A stretch of 64,000 bases of DNA, from assembly GCF_003011895.2 (NCBI RefSeq), contig NZ_PXWF02000121.1, positions 1-64,000 on the forward strand, written 5' to 3'. This document shows positions 21,826-28,964 of the stretch, in pieces. Every line of letters starts with the position of its first letter. Positions within the stretch are counted from its first letter, which is position 1. Below the pieces are notes generated by a model. That model did not search any database. It saw only the letters and a program-made list of their open reading frames with translations, and had not been told where the DNA came from. Both the position numbers and the translations under genes were made by a program. The DNA is from Massilia glaciei. Its GTDB lineage: Bacteria; Pseudomonadota; Gammaproteobacteria; Burkholderiales; Burkholderiaceae_D.

Positions 21826-23094
21826 ATGAAAATCCTGGTAGTCGGCTCCGGCGGCCGCGAACACGCCCTGGCCTGGAAACTGGCCCAATCCGAACGCATC
21901 CAATTGGTCTATGTCGCGCCGGGCAACGGCGGCACCGAGCGCGACACGCGCCTAGTCAACATCGAGATCACCGACCCGGCCGCGCTGGCCGACTTTGTGG
22001 TGCAGGAACATATCGCGTTGACCGTGGTCGGGCCCGAGACCCCGCTCGCGGCCGGCATCGTCGACCTGTTCCGCGCGCGCGGGCTCAAGATATTCGGGCC
22101 CACGCGCGACGCGGCCCAGCTCGAAAGCTCGAAGGATTTCGCCAAGGCGTTCATGCAGCGGCACGGCATCCCGACGGCGGCCTATCAGACCTTTTCCGAC
22201 GTGGCCCAGGCGCACGCCTACATCGACGCGCAGGGCGCGCCGATCGTCATCAAGGCCGACGGCCTGGCCGCCGGCAAGGGCGTGGTCGTGGCCATGAGCC
22301 TCGACGAGGCGCACCAGGCGGTCGACCACATGCTGGCCGACAACCGCTTCGGCGACGCCGGGGCGCGCATCGTGATCGAGGAATTTCTGAGCGGCGAAGA
22401 GGCGAGCTTCATCATCATGTGCGACGGCAAGAACATCCTGCCGCTGGCAACCAGCCAGGACCATAAGCGCCTGGGCGACCACGACGAGGGGCCGAACACG
22501 GGCGGCATGGGCGCCTATTCGCCGGCGCCGATCGTCACGCCGGCGCTGCACGCGCGCGTGATGCGCGAGATCATCAACCCGACCATCGCCGGCATGGCCA
22601 AGGACGGCATCGTGTTCACGGGCTTTTTGTACGCGGGCCTGATGATCGACGACAAGGGTGGCCTCAAGACGCTCGAATTCAACTGCCGCATGGGCGACCC
22701 GGAGACGCAGCCGATCATGGCGCGCCTCAAGAGCGACCTGGTGAACGTGATGGAGCACGCCGTCAATGGCACGCTCGATACCGTCGAACTCGACTGGGAC
22801 CGGCGCACCGCGGTCGGCGTCGTGATGGCCGCTGCGGGCTACCCGGAAAGCCCGGTCAAGGGCGACGTCATCGACGGCATTCCGCCCGATACGGCCGAAT
22901 GCATCGTGTTCCACGCGGGCACCGTACTATCGGGCGGCAGGCTGCTGACCAACGGCGGGCGCGTGCTGTGCGTGGTCGGTTTGGGCGACAGCGTCAAGAT
23001 GGCGCAAAAGCAGGCTTACGAGACGGTCGACAAGATCCACTTCAACGGCGCGCAGTTCCGCCGCGACATCGGCTGGCGCGGGCTGAAGCACTAA
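21826..23094 (+). CDS. purD: Phosphoribosylamine-glycine ligase (GARS)
   Basis: This 422-residue ATP-grasp enzyme joins glycine to phosphoribosylamine in purine synthesis. Visible are the N-domain 'MKILVVGSGGREHALAWKL', the ATP-grasp 'KADGLAAGKGVVVA' and 'EFLSGEEASFI', 'DHKRLGDHDEGPNTGGMG', and the metal-binding 'EFNCRMGDPETQ'. All key motifs and the C-terminus are present. In many Burkholderiales hemF follows purD directly; here 12 kb of accessory DNA intervenes. Confidence 0.97.
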   Translation: MKILVVGSGGREHALAWKLAQSERIQLVYVAPGNGGTERDTRLVNIEITDPAALADFVVQEHIALTVVGPETPLAAGIVDLFRARGLKIFGPTRDAAQLESSKDFAKAFMQRHGIPTAAYQTFSDVAQAHAYIDAQGAPIVIKADGLAAGKGVVVAMSLDEAHQAVDHMLADNRFGDAGARIVIEEFLSGEEASFIIMCDGKNILPLATSQDHKRLGDHDEGPNTGGMGAYSPAPIVTPALHARVMREIINPTIAGMAKDGIVFTGFLYAGLMIDDKGGLKTLEFNCRMGDPETQPIMARLKSDLVNVMEHAVNGTLDTVELDWDRRTAVGVVMAAAGYPESPVKGDVIDGIPPDTAECIVFHAGTVLSGGRLLTNGGRVLCVVGLGDSVKMAQKQAYETVDKIHFNGAQFRRDIGWRGLKH

Positions 23095-23137
23095 GGATTG
23101 TCGTTGGGCGGAAGGCGTTTTTTTGGGTCGAGCCGTT

Positions 23138-23722
23138 TTAATGCACGTGGTCTTGCATTTCGCCGGAACGATCAAGCGGACTGGTCACGCCATGAGCGCC
23201 ACGATTGAGCACGTGGGTATAAATCATCGTTGTTTGTACGTCCTTGTGGCCCAATAATTCCTGGACCGTGCGGATGTCGTACCCTCCCTGCAAGAGATGG
23301 GTTGCAAAGGAATGACGCAAGGTATGGGGTGTTGCTGGCTTTGCGATGCCGGCGCTGCGGACGGCTTGACGCATGGCGCGTTGAAGATTTTTTTCGTCAG
23401 CGTGGTGGCGCCGTAAGACATCTGAGCGTGGATCGCGCGATCTTCTGCTCGAATATTGCCAAGCCCATTCAGCCGCCGCGTTGGGGTATTTTCGCTCAAG
23501 CGCAAATGGCAGGTACGTCTTGCCGTAACCAGCAGCCAAGTCTTCTTGATGCAAGGCCTTGACGCGCACAAGGTGCTCCTGCAACTGGGTTACAAGGGAT
23601 AGCGAGCCATACACTAAGCGAAGAGCTAAAGTCGTATAAAGTACGCACCGCCGAAGAATAGGATCATCGGGCGAGTCATGGCTGGGCTGAACGTAGCCCG
23701 CGCTTTCGGCCCAACATGGCAT
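23138..23722 (-). pseudogene. Integron integrase (IntI-like tyrosine recombinase), truncated remnant
   Basis: From about residue 41 the 194-codon frame reads as the C-terminal half of an integron integrase. It has '[19 protein letters not shown]' and '[13 protein letters not shown]' (the additional domain that distinguishes IntI from XerC/D). It also has '[16 protein letters not shown]' with the catalytic His and Arg, 'LLGHKD', and the nucleophile Tyr in '[12 protein letters not shown]'. The N-terminal DNA-binding domain and the first catalytic Arg are missing, and a few residues after 'WAWQY' are lost. It cannot be active alone. The attC and TA cassettes lie on its 5' side, as expected. Confidence 0.86.
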
Positions 23723-23839
23723 TCGAGTTCGCTAGACTTCGTTTCGCCAGACGCGCTGGCGCCAAGTCCAGGCATGCGCAGCTCTCAGCTTGCTGGAACT
23801 GAAGCCATTTTCGATCCGAATGTCTTCACGCTCACATGG

Positions 23840-24300
23840 TCAATGCGCGCCACGCGCGGCAATGGCGCGGGCATTGGACGGATGCCTGTCCGTACGATTT
23901 TCATCGCCGCGCCACAGCAGGGGCACCTTCCGTCCAGCCGCCTCGAGGCCGGCCAGCACCTTCGCGCGAAAGACCTTGGCCAGCGCCTGATGGCTGAACA
24001 GGAAACCTGACTTGTCACCACCGCGCTTGGTCCGCCAAAGCTTACGCGCGGCGTTCGATGGCGCCGGCCGGCATGATCAGATGGACGTGGGGGTGGTAAT
24101 CGAGCCGGCGCGTTTTCGTGTGCAGGACAGCGATGGCGCCCGGCGTAGTTTCTTGTTTCTTGTCGATTTCGCCGAAGGTGCCCACCGTCTCCCAGCTCGC
24201 GCGCATGAGCAAGTCGTAGACGATGTTCTGGTGCGCGTGGGCAAGCGCCCGCAAATGATCGGAGCTCAGGTTCGGCACAATTAAAATTAGTGCCACTTGC
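23840..24300 (-). pseudogene. IS91-family transposase remnant
   Basis: Reading leftward, one frame gives 'LRALAHAHQNIVYDLLMRAS', 'AIAVLHTKTRRLDYHPHVH' and 'IMPAGAI', the HUH motif region of IS91/ISCR rolling-circle transposases. A +1 frameshift near 24045 moves the match to another frame ('KLWRTKRGGDKSGFLFSHQA', 'LAKVFRAKVLAGLEAAG'), which ends at a stop at 23842. Both the N-terminus and the Tyr-containing C-terminal part are missing, so it is dead. Confidence 0.8.
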
Positions 24301-24331
24301 GCGAAATACGGCAACGCCGTACTCTGAGCGT

Positions 24332-24646
24332 GTGAGAACAGTCGCCGAGACCTCAATTTTCCAGCGTTACGCTGCTGACATCTGGACTCAAGAAGAGCTG
24401 GATGCTTTCATCTATTGGATTGCGGCGCATCCAGACGCCGGAGATGTCATAAAAGGTAGTGGTGGGTGCCGAAAAGTGCGATGGTCCGCCCCTGGGCGGG
24501 GCAAGCGCGGCGGGGCGCGCGTCATTTATTTCAATGTAAGTGACGAGACCATTTGGTTACTCATCGTGTACACCAAGAACAAGTTCGATAGTTTGCCGCC
24601 ATCGTTTTTGGCGGAATTAAAGCAAGGAGTCGAAGATGCCTTCTGA
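24332..24646 (+). CDS. RelE/HigB-type toxin
   Basis: About 104 residues from a GTG start at 24332; an in-frame GTG at 24290 gives a less natural leader. The sequence 'SIFQRYAADIWTQEELDAF', 'GCRKVRWSAPGRGKRGGARV' and 'YTKNKFDSLP' matches the RelE-like toxins of HigB-2/RelE type, which cleave mRNA at the ribosome. The 3' end overlaps the antitoxin gene by 11 bases (ATG at 24636), the classic toxin-first order of this group. An attC site follows the pair. Confidence 0.87.
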   Translation: MRTVAETSIFQRYAADIWTQEELDAFIYWIAAHPDAGDVIKGSGGCRKVRWSAPGRGKRGGARVIYFNVSDETIWLLIVYTKNKFDSLPPSFLAELKQGVEDAF

Positions 24647-24965
24647 AATGGAAAAATTTCAACGTGATCTACTTGTTTCTGTGAAGCAAATGAAACGAGG
24701 TGAAGCTGCGCGAACCACCAAGGTTCAACTTTCTGCTGCTGCCGAAGCAAGGGCGCAGGTAGGTTTATCACAGCAAGAATTTGCTTGTCTTTTGGGTGTG
24801 TCTGCCCGAACGCTGCAGGACTGGGAACAAGGTCGAAGAGAGCCAAACGGTGCTGCCAAGACGCTCTTAAGGGTGGCCGTAGCTCATCCCGAAATCTTGC
24901 GAGAATTAGGCGGTTTTGTCCAACCATCGGTTCCAGCCGACGCCTTCGGCGCGGCTGAACAGTAA
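24636..24965 (+). CDS. HigA-type antitoxin with helix-turn-helix domain
   Basis: The 109-residue protein has a Xre-like helix-turn-helix: 'GLSQQEFACLLGVSARTLQDWEQ' spans residues 47 to 69, followed by 'GRREPNGAAKTLLRVA'. It should neutralise the preceding toxin and repress the pair. AAGGAG is 6 nt before the ATG. Its last ~17 codons run into the attC site (from 24918), so the C-terminal tail 'VPADAFGAAEQ' is encoded by the recombination site itself, as seen in tightly packed integron cassettes. Confidence 0.88.
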   Translation: MPSEMEKFQRDLLVSVKQMKRGEAARTTKVQLSAAAEARAQVGLSQQEFACLLGVSARTLQDWEQGRREPNGAAKTLLRVAVAHPEILRELGGFVQPSVPADAFGAAEQ

Positions 24966-24973
24966 CGTTGGAG
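24918..24973 (+). other. Integron attC recombination site
   Basis: The 56-bp stretch starts with an R''-like core GTCCAAC (24918-24924) and ends with an R'-like core GTTGGAG (24967-24973). Between them, CCAGCCGACGCC and GGCGCGGCTG form an imperfect inverted repeat around TTC, with one unpaired base in one arm. That matches the L''/L' boxes with an extrahelical base that attC needs. Only the last base of the R' core deviates from the GTTRRRY consensus. Confidence 0.8.
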
Positions 24974-25190
24974 TGTTCAGGCCAGCCATGCCAATCGATT
25001 ACGGCTGCAGCTGACTGCTTTGGATACGACCCAAACCATCGAGGATATGGACATTCCAGGGTTCCGTCTTCATCCGCTTAAAGGCGAGATGCGTGGCCGG
25101 TGGTCCATAATTGTCAATGGTAACTGGCGGGTGACTTTTGAGCTTCGTGGCAGAAACACCTACGTCTTGGATTATGAGGACTATCATTAA
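24966..25190 (+). pseudogene. HigB toxin, 5'-truncated at the attC site
   Basis: The frame beginning directly at the attC right core encodes 'VQASHANRLRLQL', 'TIEDMDIPGFRLHPLKGE', 'RGRWSIIVNGNWRVTFELRG' and 'YVLDYEDYH', a good match to the C-terminal three quarters of a HigB-family (plasmid maintenance killer) toxin. The usual first ~20 residues and any start codon are missing. The frame is otherwise intact and its TAA overlaps the ATG of the antitoxin gene by one base. Confidence 0.84.
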
Positions 25191-25483
25191 TGGCGATGCA
25201 CAACCCTCCCCATCCCGGAGAATTAATCACTGACATCTATCTGGAGCCCAATGGCATCAGTGGACGCGCGCTTGCGGACAAGCTCGATGTCGCGCCGTCT
25301 ACGCTCAGCCGGGTCCTCAAAGGTTCTAGCCGTGTCACTCCGGAAATGGCACTGCGCCTCTCAAAAGCGATTGGTCGCTCGCCTGAGAGTTGGCTTGCAA
25401 TGCAGGATGCACATGACCTTTGGGTCGCTCGGCAGCACGTTAATCTCCGTAAGGTAGGCAAGCTCAAGCTGGTCGCCGTCTAA
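25190..25483 (+). CDS. higA: HigA antitoxin (Xre-type helix-turn-helix)
   Basis: The 97-residue product starts 'NPPHPGELITDIYLEPNGIS', continues with the DNA-binding 'LADKLDVAPSTLSRVLKGSS', and ends 'AIGRSPESWLAMQDAHDLW'. This is the standard HigA layout. It is intact while the toxin gene in front is truncated, so it may act as a free repressor or as protection against related toxins. Confidence 0.92.
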   Translation: MAMHNPPHPGELITDIYLEPNGISGRALADKLDVAPSTLSRVLKGSSRVTPEMALRLSKAIGRSPESWLAMQDAHDLWVARQHVNLRKVGKLKLVAV

Positions 25484-25591
25484 ATTCTTTTTCCAGCGGG
25501 CGCCTTGAAGCACCGCTGAGCATTTGGATTGAGCCCAAAATCATCGCAGGCTTTCACCCGCGCTCGTGAAACACTCAGCATTGCCCCCCAT

Positions 25592-25776
25592 GCCGGCACT
25601 CTGGCACGAGCAAACCGGGAACGCGCGTCGCGACTTCAGGCACGCCATTGGCGTTTGCCTATTGACTTGACCTCGCAACGGCCTACATCTCTCTAAAGAA
25701 TTGCGAGTTGCTGCGGCTGCCCGGCACGCGTTGGCTGCGACCCTGGATCTCGATGTCGACGTTCTCGTTTTCGGGG
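25592..25776 (-). repeat. Diverged direct repeat, left copy
   Basis: This segment aligns with 26463-26645 at roughly four fifths identity by eye. It shares stretches such as GCAAACCGGGAACGCG, CAACGGCCTACATCTCT and CTCGATGTCG. The two copies flank the brnTA module. Confidence 0.72.
25683..25772 (-). pseudogene. LytTR response-regulator C-terminal fragment
   Basis: Read on the minus strand the 29 codons plus stop give 'VDIEIQGRSQRVPGSRSN' followed by 'SQFFREM'. This corresponds to the last residues of the intact LytTR regulator at 26550-27326 ('ADIEIKGRSERLPVSRTN' then 'LQFFKEM'). The similarity stops upstream, so only the 3' end of a related gene was left. Confidence 0.75.
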
Positions 25777-25872
25777 CTAAACCGCTCGATCAAAGGCCCG
25801 TCTTGCCGGTCCCCGGGAACCGAACGCCGTGCGTCGCTTGCTATTCCATTACATTGTAGTTAGACTTTCCGT

Positions 25873-26154
25873 ATGAGCACACTTCGCTTTGAATGGGATG
25901 ATCGGAAAGCCGCCGCGAACCTGAGGAAGCACGGTGTTAGTTTCGAGGAAGCCAAGTCGGTTTTCGTCGATGAGCACGCAAAGCTGATCGACGATCCCGA
26001 TCATTCTGTGATCGAAGATCGCTTTGTACTGCTTGGCGTAAGCAGCGCACTTCGATTGCTGCTCGTCTGTCATTGCTATCGAAGTGCCGGCAACATTATT
26101 CGCATCATTTCTGCTCGCAAGGCAAGTGCGAAAGAATCTAGATCTTATCCGTAG
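25873..26154 (+). CDS. brnT: BrnT toxin
   Basis: A 93-residue ribonuclease toxin of the BrnT family. It shows 'FEWDDRKAAANLRKHGVSFE' at the N-terminus, 'SVIEDRFVLLGVS', and the conserved 'IRIISARKAS' near the end, where basic residues contribute to RNA cleavage. The gene lies 9 bp before its antitoxin. No strong ribosome-binding site precedes the ATG. Flanking direct repeats suggest the module arrived as a unit. Confidence 0.9.
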   Translation: MSTLRFEWDDRKAAANLRKHGVSFEEAKSVFVDEHAKLIDDPDHSVIEDRFVLLGVSSALRLLLVCHCYRSAGNIIRIISARKASAKESRSYP

Positions 26155-26163
26155 AGGTGGAAC

Positions 26164-26373
26164 ATGCGTGAAGAGTACGACTTCTCCGCTGCGAGGAAGA
26201 ACCCATACGCGGCCCAACTCAAGAAGCAAATCACCATTCGGCTCGACGAGGAATCCATCACGTACTTCAAGTCAATTTCCGAAGAGGTTGGCATCCCATA
26301 CCAAAGTCTCATCAATTTGTATTTGCGGGATTGCGCCGCCTCGAAGCGCAAGCTCAATCTTAAGTGGAAGTAA
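26164..26373 (+). CDS. brnA: BrnA-type antitoxin (ribbon-helix-helix)
   Basis: A 69-residue protein with a N-terminal 'MREEYDFSAARKNPYAAQLK', which wraps around BrnT in this family, and a ribbon-helix-helix stretch 'QITIRLDEESITYFKSISEE' with 'GIPYQSLINLYLRDCA'. It should bind BrnT and autorepress the operon. AGAGGTGG precedes the ATG. The pair appears complete and potentially functional. Confidence 0.9.
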   Translation: MREEYDFSAARKNPYAAQLKKQITIRLDEESITYFKSISEEVGIPYQSLINLYLRDCAASKRKLNLKWK

Positions 26374-26462
26374 GTTCCCGATGTCGAACCGGGCTTACTC
26401 GGCAGTCACCTGAACTGTCTCTGTGCTGCACACTCGGGCAGCCAGTTGATTTGAAAGTTGCC

Positions 26463-26645
26463 GGTGCCAGCGCTCTGGCAGCAAACCGGGAACGCGCCGC
26501 AACGGCATCAGGCACACCATTAGCGTTTGTCTATTGACTTAGCAACGGCCTACATCTCTTTGAAAAACTGCAAGTTGGTGCGGCTGACCGGCAAGCGTTC
26601 GCTGCGGCCCTTGATCTCGATGTCGGCGGTCTCGTTTTCGCCCCG
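26463..26645 (-). repeat. Diverged direct repeat, right copy (3' end of the LytTR gene)
   Basis: The right partner of the 25592-25776 segment. It covers the last ~95 bp of the intact LytTR regulator gene plus ~87 bp downstream. It may mark the original locus into which, or from which, the segment was copied. Confidence 0.72.
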
Positions 26646-27326
26646 GGTTACGCGGCGAATCGCGCTCAGGTTGACCACCACCGATCGATGCACCTGCACA
26701 AACTGCTGCTGGTTGAGCTGCGCGATGAGTTCCTTCAACGGCAGGCGTATCAATGCCTCGGCGGGCTGGCCTTCGTCCCGGTAGGCGACCAAGGTGTATT
26801 TCGTGTCGCTCTTGAGGTAGTCGATATCGTCGACCGGTATCATCCGCAAGGAGCTGCCCACCGTCGCGCGCACCCAGCGCAGCGGCTCGAGCTGGTCGAG
26901 CTTTAGCCGCTTGGCCAATTGCGCCAGCAGCGCCTCGGTGTGCACCGCCGGTTGCGCCGTCTGCAAGCGCGCCTGCAGGCGCGCCACCGTTTCGGCCAGG
27001 CGCGCGGCGGTGACCGGCTTGACGAGGTAATCTAGCACGCCATGCTCAAAGGCGTCGAGCGCATATTGGTCGAAGGCGGTGACAAAAACCAAATGCGAGC
27101 GTTTGCCGATCTGCCGCGCCACTTCGATGCCGCTCAGACCCGGCATATGCACGTCCAGGAAACAAATCGTTGGCTGATGCTGCTCGAACAGCTCGAGCGC
27201 CTGCCTGCCGTTGCGCGCCTGCGCGACGATGCGCAGATCGGGCCAGGCGGCGGCCAGCCGCGCCTCAAGAATCTCGCGCAGCAGCGGTTCGTCGTCGGCA
27301 ATCAGGGCGCTGATGTTTGTGGTCAT
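26550..27326 (-). CDS. LytTR-type response regulator (AlgR/LytR class)
   Basis: A 258-residue transcription factor. The N-terminal receiver domain has acidic residues Asp11/Asp12, the phosphoacceptor Asp58 in 'FLDVHMPG', and 'YLVKPV'. The C-terminal LytTR DNA-binding domain starts near 150 ('RMIPVDDIDYLKSDTKYTLV') and includes 'FVQVHRSVVVNLSAI'. It overlaps its kinase gene by 4 bp. Regulated genes are unknown; the membrane protein at 28476 is a candidate partner. Confidence 0.95.
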   Translation of the reverse strand: MTTNISALIADDEPLLREILEARLAAAWPDLRIVAQARNGRQALELFEQHQPTICFLDVHMPGLSGIEVARQIGKRSHLVFVTAFDQYALDAFEHGVLDYLVKPVTAARLAETVARLQARLQTAQPAVHTEALLAQLAKRLKLDQLEPLRWVRATVGSSLRMIPVDDIDYLKSDTKYTLVAYRDEGQPAEALIRLPLKELIAQLNQQQFVQVHRSVVVNLSAIRRVTRGENETADIEIKGRSERLPVSRTNLQFFKEM

Positions 27327-28420
27327 GTCGGCTCGATGTCAAATTCAATGGTGGCGTGGACGCCGTGCGGCTGCGCTTCGCTCAAGTCCAGCGTCGCACT
27401 GCCGTCGTAGGCCCAATGCAGCCGTTCGCGCAGCGCCACCAGGCCGGTGCCGAGGCCCCGCCCGGTCACCTGCAGGCCAACGCCGGTGTCGGTGACGCTC
27501 AAGCGGCAACGCGCCGCGCCGCCGCTACCGGAACGCGACTCGGCAAGCAACTCGGCGTGCACGTCGATGCGGCCACCCTCCTCGCTCGGATCGATGCCAT
27601 GCTGGACAGCATTCTCCACCAAGGTCAGCAGCGTAAAGGGTGGGCAAGGCAGCAGATGCACGCCGGCGCCGATGTGCAGGTCGAAGGCCAGGCGGTCGGG
27701 CATGCGCATCTGCATCAACTCCAGATACGCGCGCACCAGCTCGAGCTCCTGGCCAAGCGTGCTGGCCGAGCCATCGAGGCGAGGCACCGCGGCGCGCAAA
27801 TAGGACGTCAGGCTTTCCAGCAGCAGCGGCGCACGGGGCGAGCCGGCCTCGACCAAGGCCTGCACATTAGCCAGTGTGTTAAACAGGAAATGCGGCTGCG
27901 CCTGCGCGCTGAGCAGGCGCATGCGGGCGTCGAGCGCGGCGCGCGCCATGGCGATTTCCTGCGCTTCCAAGGTCGCTTCGCGCTGGCGCACCAGCGCCGC
28001 CAGCGCGGTCCAGGGAGCGAGCAGCATGCCGAGAAAAGTGAAGGTCATAAAACCTTCGAGTCGAACGGGTTCCCGCCAGAACGGCGGCGCGCCCGGCGCC
28101 GTGCTCCAGACATAGGCGATGAACATAGCGACCGGCACCATCGCCCCCACCGCCGCAACTTGCAAGGCCCAACGCGCGATCCAGGTGGGCAGGCGCCGCG
28201 GCCATTGCTCAAACAGGCCGAAGACCAGCAACAAGGCCAGGCCGACGCCAAACACCCTGAGCACGAGAAGCGGCATGCCCAGCTCCCAGCCGAAGCTGAA
28301 AAGCAGCGTGAGCAGGGAACAAAGAATGGCGACGGTGCGCAGGCGGCGCCAAACGAACACGGCACGCCAGTTGGCCCTCGGGATCGGATCGCTTAGTTTG
28401 GCGGATTGGGCGGATGGCAT
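27323..28420 (-). CDS. Sensor histidine kinase (LytS/AlgZ family)
   Basis: The ~365-residue protein has about four N-terminal transmembrane helices (residues 30-140) and no obvious extracellular sensor domain. A coiled linker and the His_kinase domain follow. The phosphoacceptor His177 is in 'QAQPHFLFNTLANVQALV', and the ATPase part has 'LTLVENAVQHGI' and 'GRGLGTGLVALRERL'. The start is ATG at 28420; a GTG three bases upstream is possible. It pairs with the LytTR regulator. Confidence 0.94.
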   Translation of the reverse strand: MPSAQSAKLSDPIPRANWRAVFVWRRLRTVAILCSLLTLLFSFGWELGMPLLVLRVFGVGLALLLVFGLFEQWPRRLPTWIARWALQVAAVGAMVPVAMFIAYVWSTAPGAPPFWREPVRLEGFMTFTFLGMLLAPWTALAALVRQREATLEAQEIAMARAALDARMRLLSAQAQPHFLFNTLANVQALVEAGSPRAPLLLESLTSYLRAAVPRLDGSASTLGQELELVRAYLELMQMRMPDRLAFDLHIGAGVHLLPCPPFTLLTLVENAVQHGIDPSEEGGRIDVHAELLAESRSGSGGAARCRLSVTDTGVGLQVTGRGLGTGLVALRERLHWAYDGSATLDLSEAQPHGVHATIEFDIEPT

Positions 28421-28475
28421 CACGGCATCATACTCGATTAAATAAGGGGGTCGAAAGCGGGAAGGTCCCGGGCTC

Positions 28476-28886
28476 CTAGCGCCAGCGCTGCGCGGTTTTT
28501 TTGAAATAGTGGTACGCGATATAGCGCCACGGAAGCACCAGCGGGGTCAACACCACTCCCATCAAGCAGGCAAAAACGGTCTCTTCCACGCCCGGCGTCA
28601 TCGTCCCACCCAGCCACATCGGCGCTGCGATGGCCAGCAGCCAAACCACTTTCCAGACCAGCTCGAAAATGAGGAGCGGCAGCAACTGCAGCGGGTAGCG
28701 CAGACCCCACAGGCAGACGATCGCGAGCCCGGTCAAGAGCGCCGCCGTTTCACCCTTGCGCTGCGCCCAAAGGTCGCTGTGTTGCAGCATCAAGGGCCCG
28801 AAACTGACCATCAGCCCCACCGTCACCAGCAGATAAAAGGCGCGCAGCAGGTTCAGGCGCCAAACGGGAATATCGTCGTTGTTCAT
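28476..28886 (-). CDS. Integral membrane protein of unknown function
   Basis: The 136-residue protein has four hydrophobic helices ('LLRAFYLLVTVGLMVSFGPL', 'ALLTGLAIVCLWGL', 'LLPLLIFELVWKVVWLLAI', 'CLMGVVLTPLVLPW') and ends in a basic tail. It lies 55 bp upstream of the kinase gene on the same strand, so it may belong to the two-component operon. No family is recognised with confidence. Confidence 0.72.
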   Translation of the reverse strand: MNNDDIPVWRLNLLRAFYLLVTVGLMVSFGPLMLQHSDLWAQRKGETAALLTGLAIVCLWGLRYPLQLLPLLIFELVWKVVWLLAIAAPMWLGGTMTPGVEETVFACLMGVVLTPLVLPWRYIAYHYFKKTAQRWR

Positions 28887-28964
28887 GTAAATTATCCATT
28901 AGAAAAGGAATAGGCGGGGCGCCGTCGTGGCCCCCTTTGAATGTCGGATGAATGGTGGATTCGC

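Larger units (their letters stand above)
25484..25872. other. Non-coding stretch with a decayed LytTR gene end
   Basis: 389 bp between higA and brnT. The only recognisable content is the 25592-25776 copy of the LytTR gene 3' region, described separately. The rest shows no credible ORF. A GTTAGAC motif at 25859-25865 resembles an attC R' core but has no matching partner. Confidence 0.6.

Noticed and set aside
23709-23780. GCCCAAC-containing stretch as an attC or attI
   Set aside because: A left-core-like heptamer is present, but no matching GTTRRRY or stem could be found by eye.
25859-25865. GTTAGAC as a second attC right core
   Set aside because: It fits GTTRRRY but no RYYYAAC partner or inverted L boxes lie at the required distance upstream.
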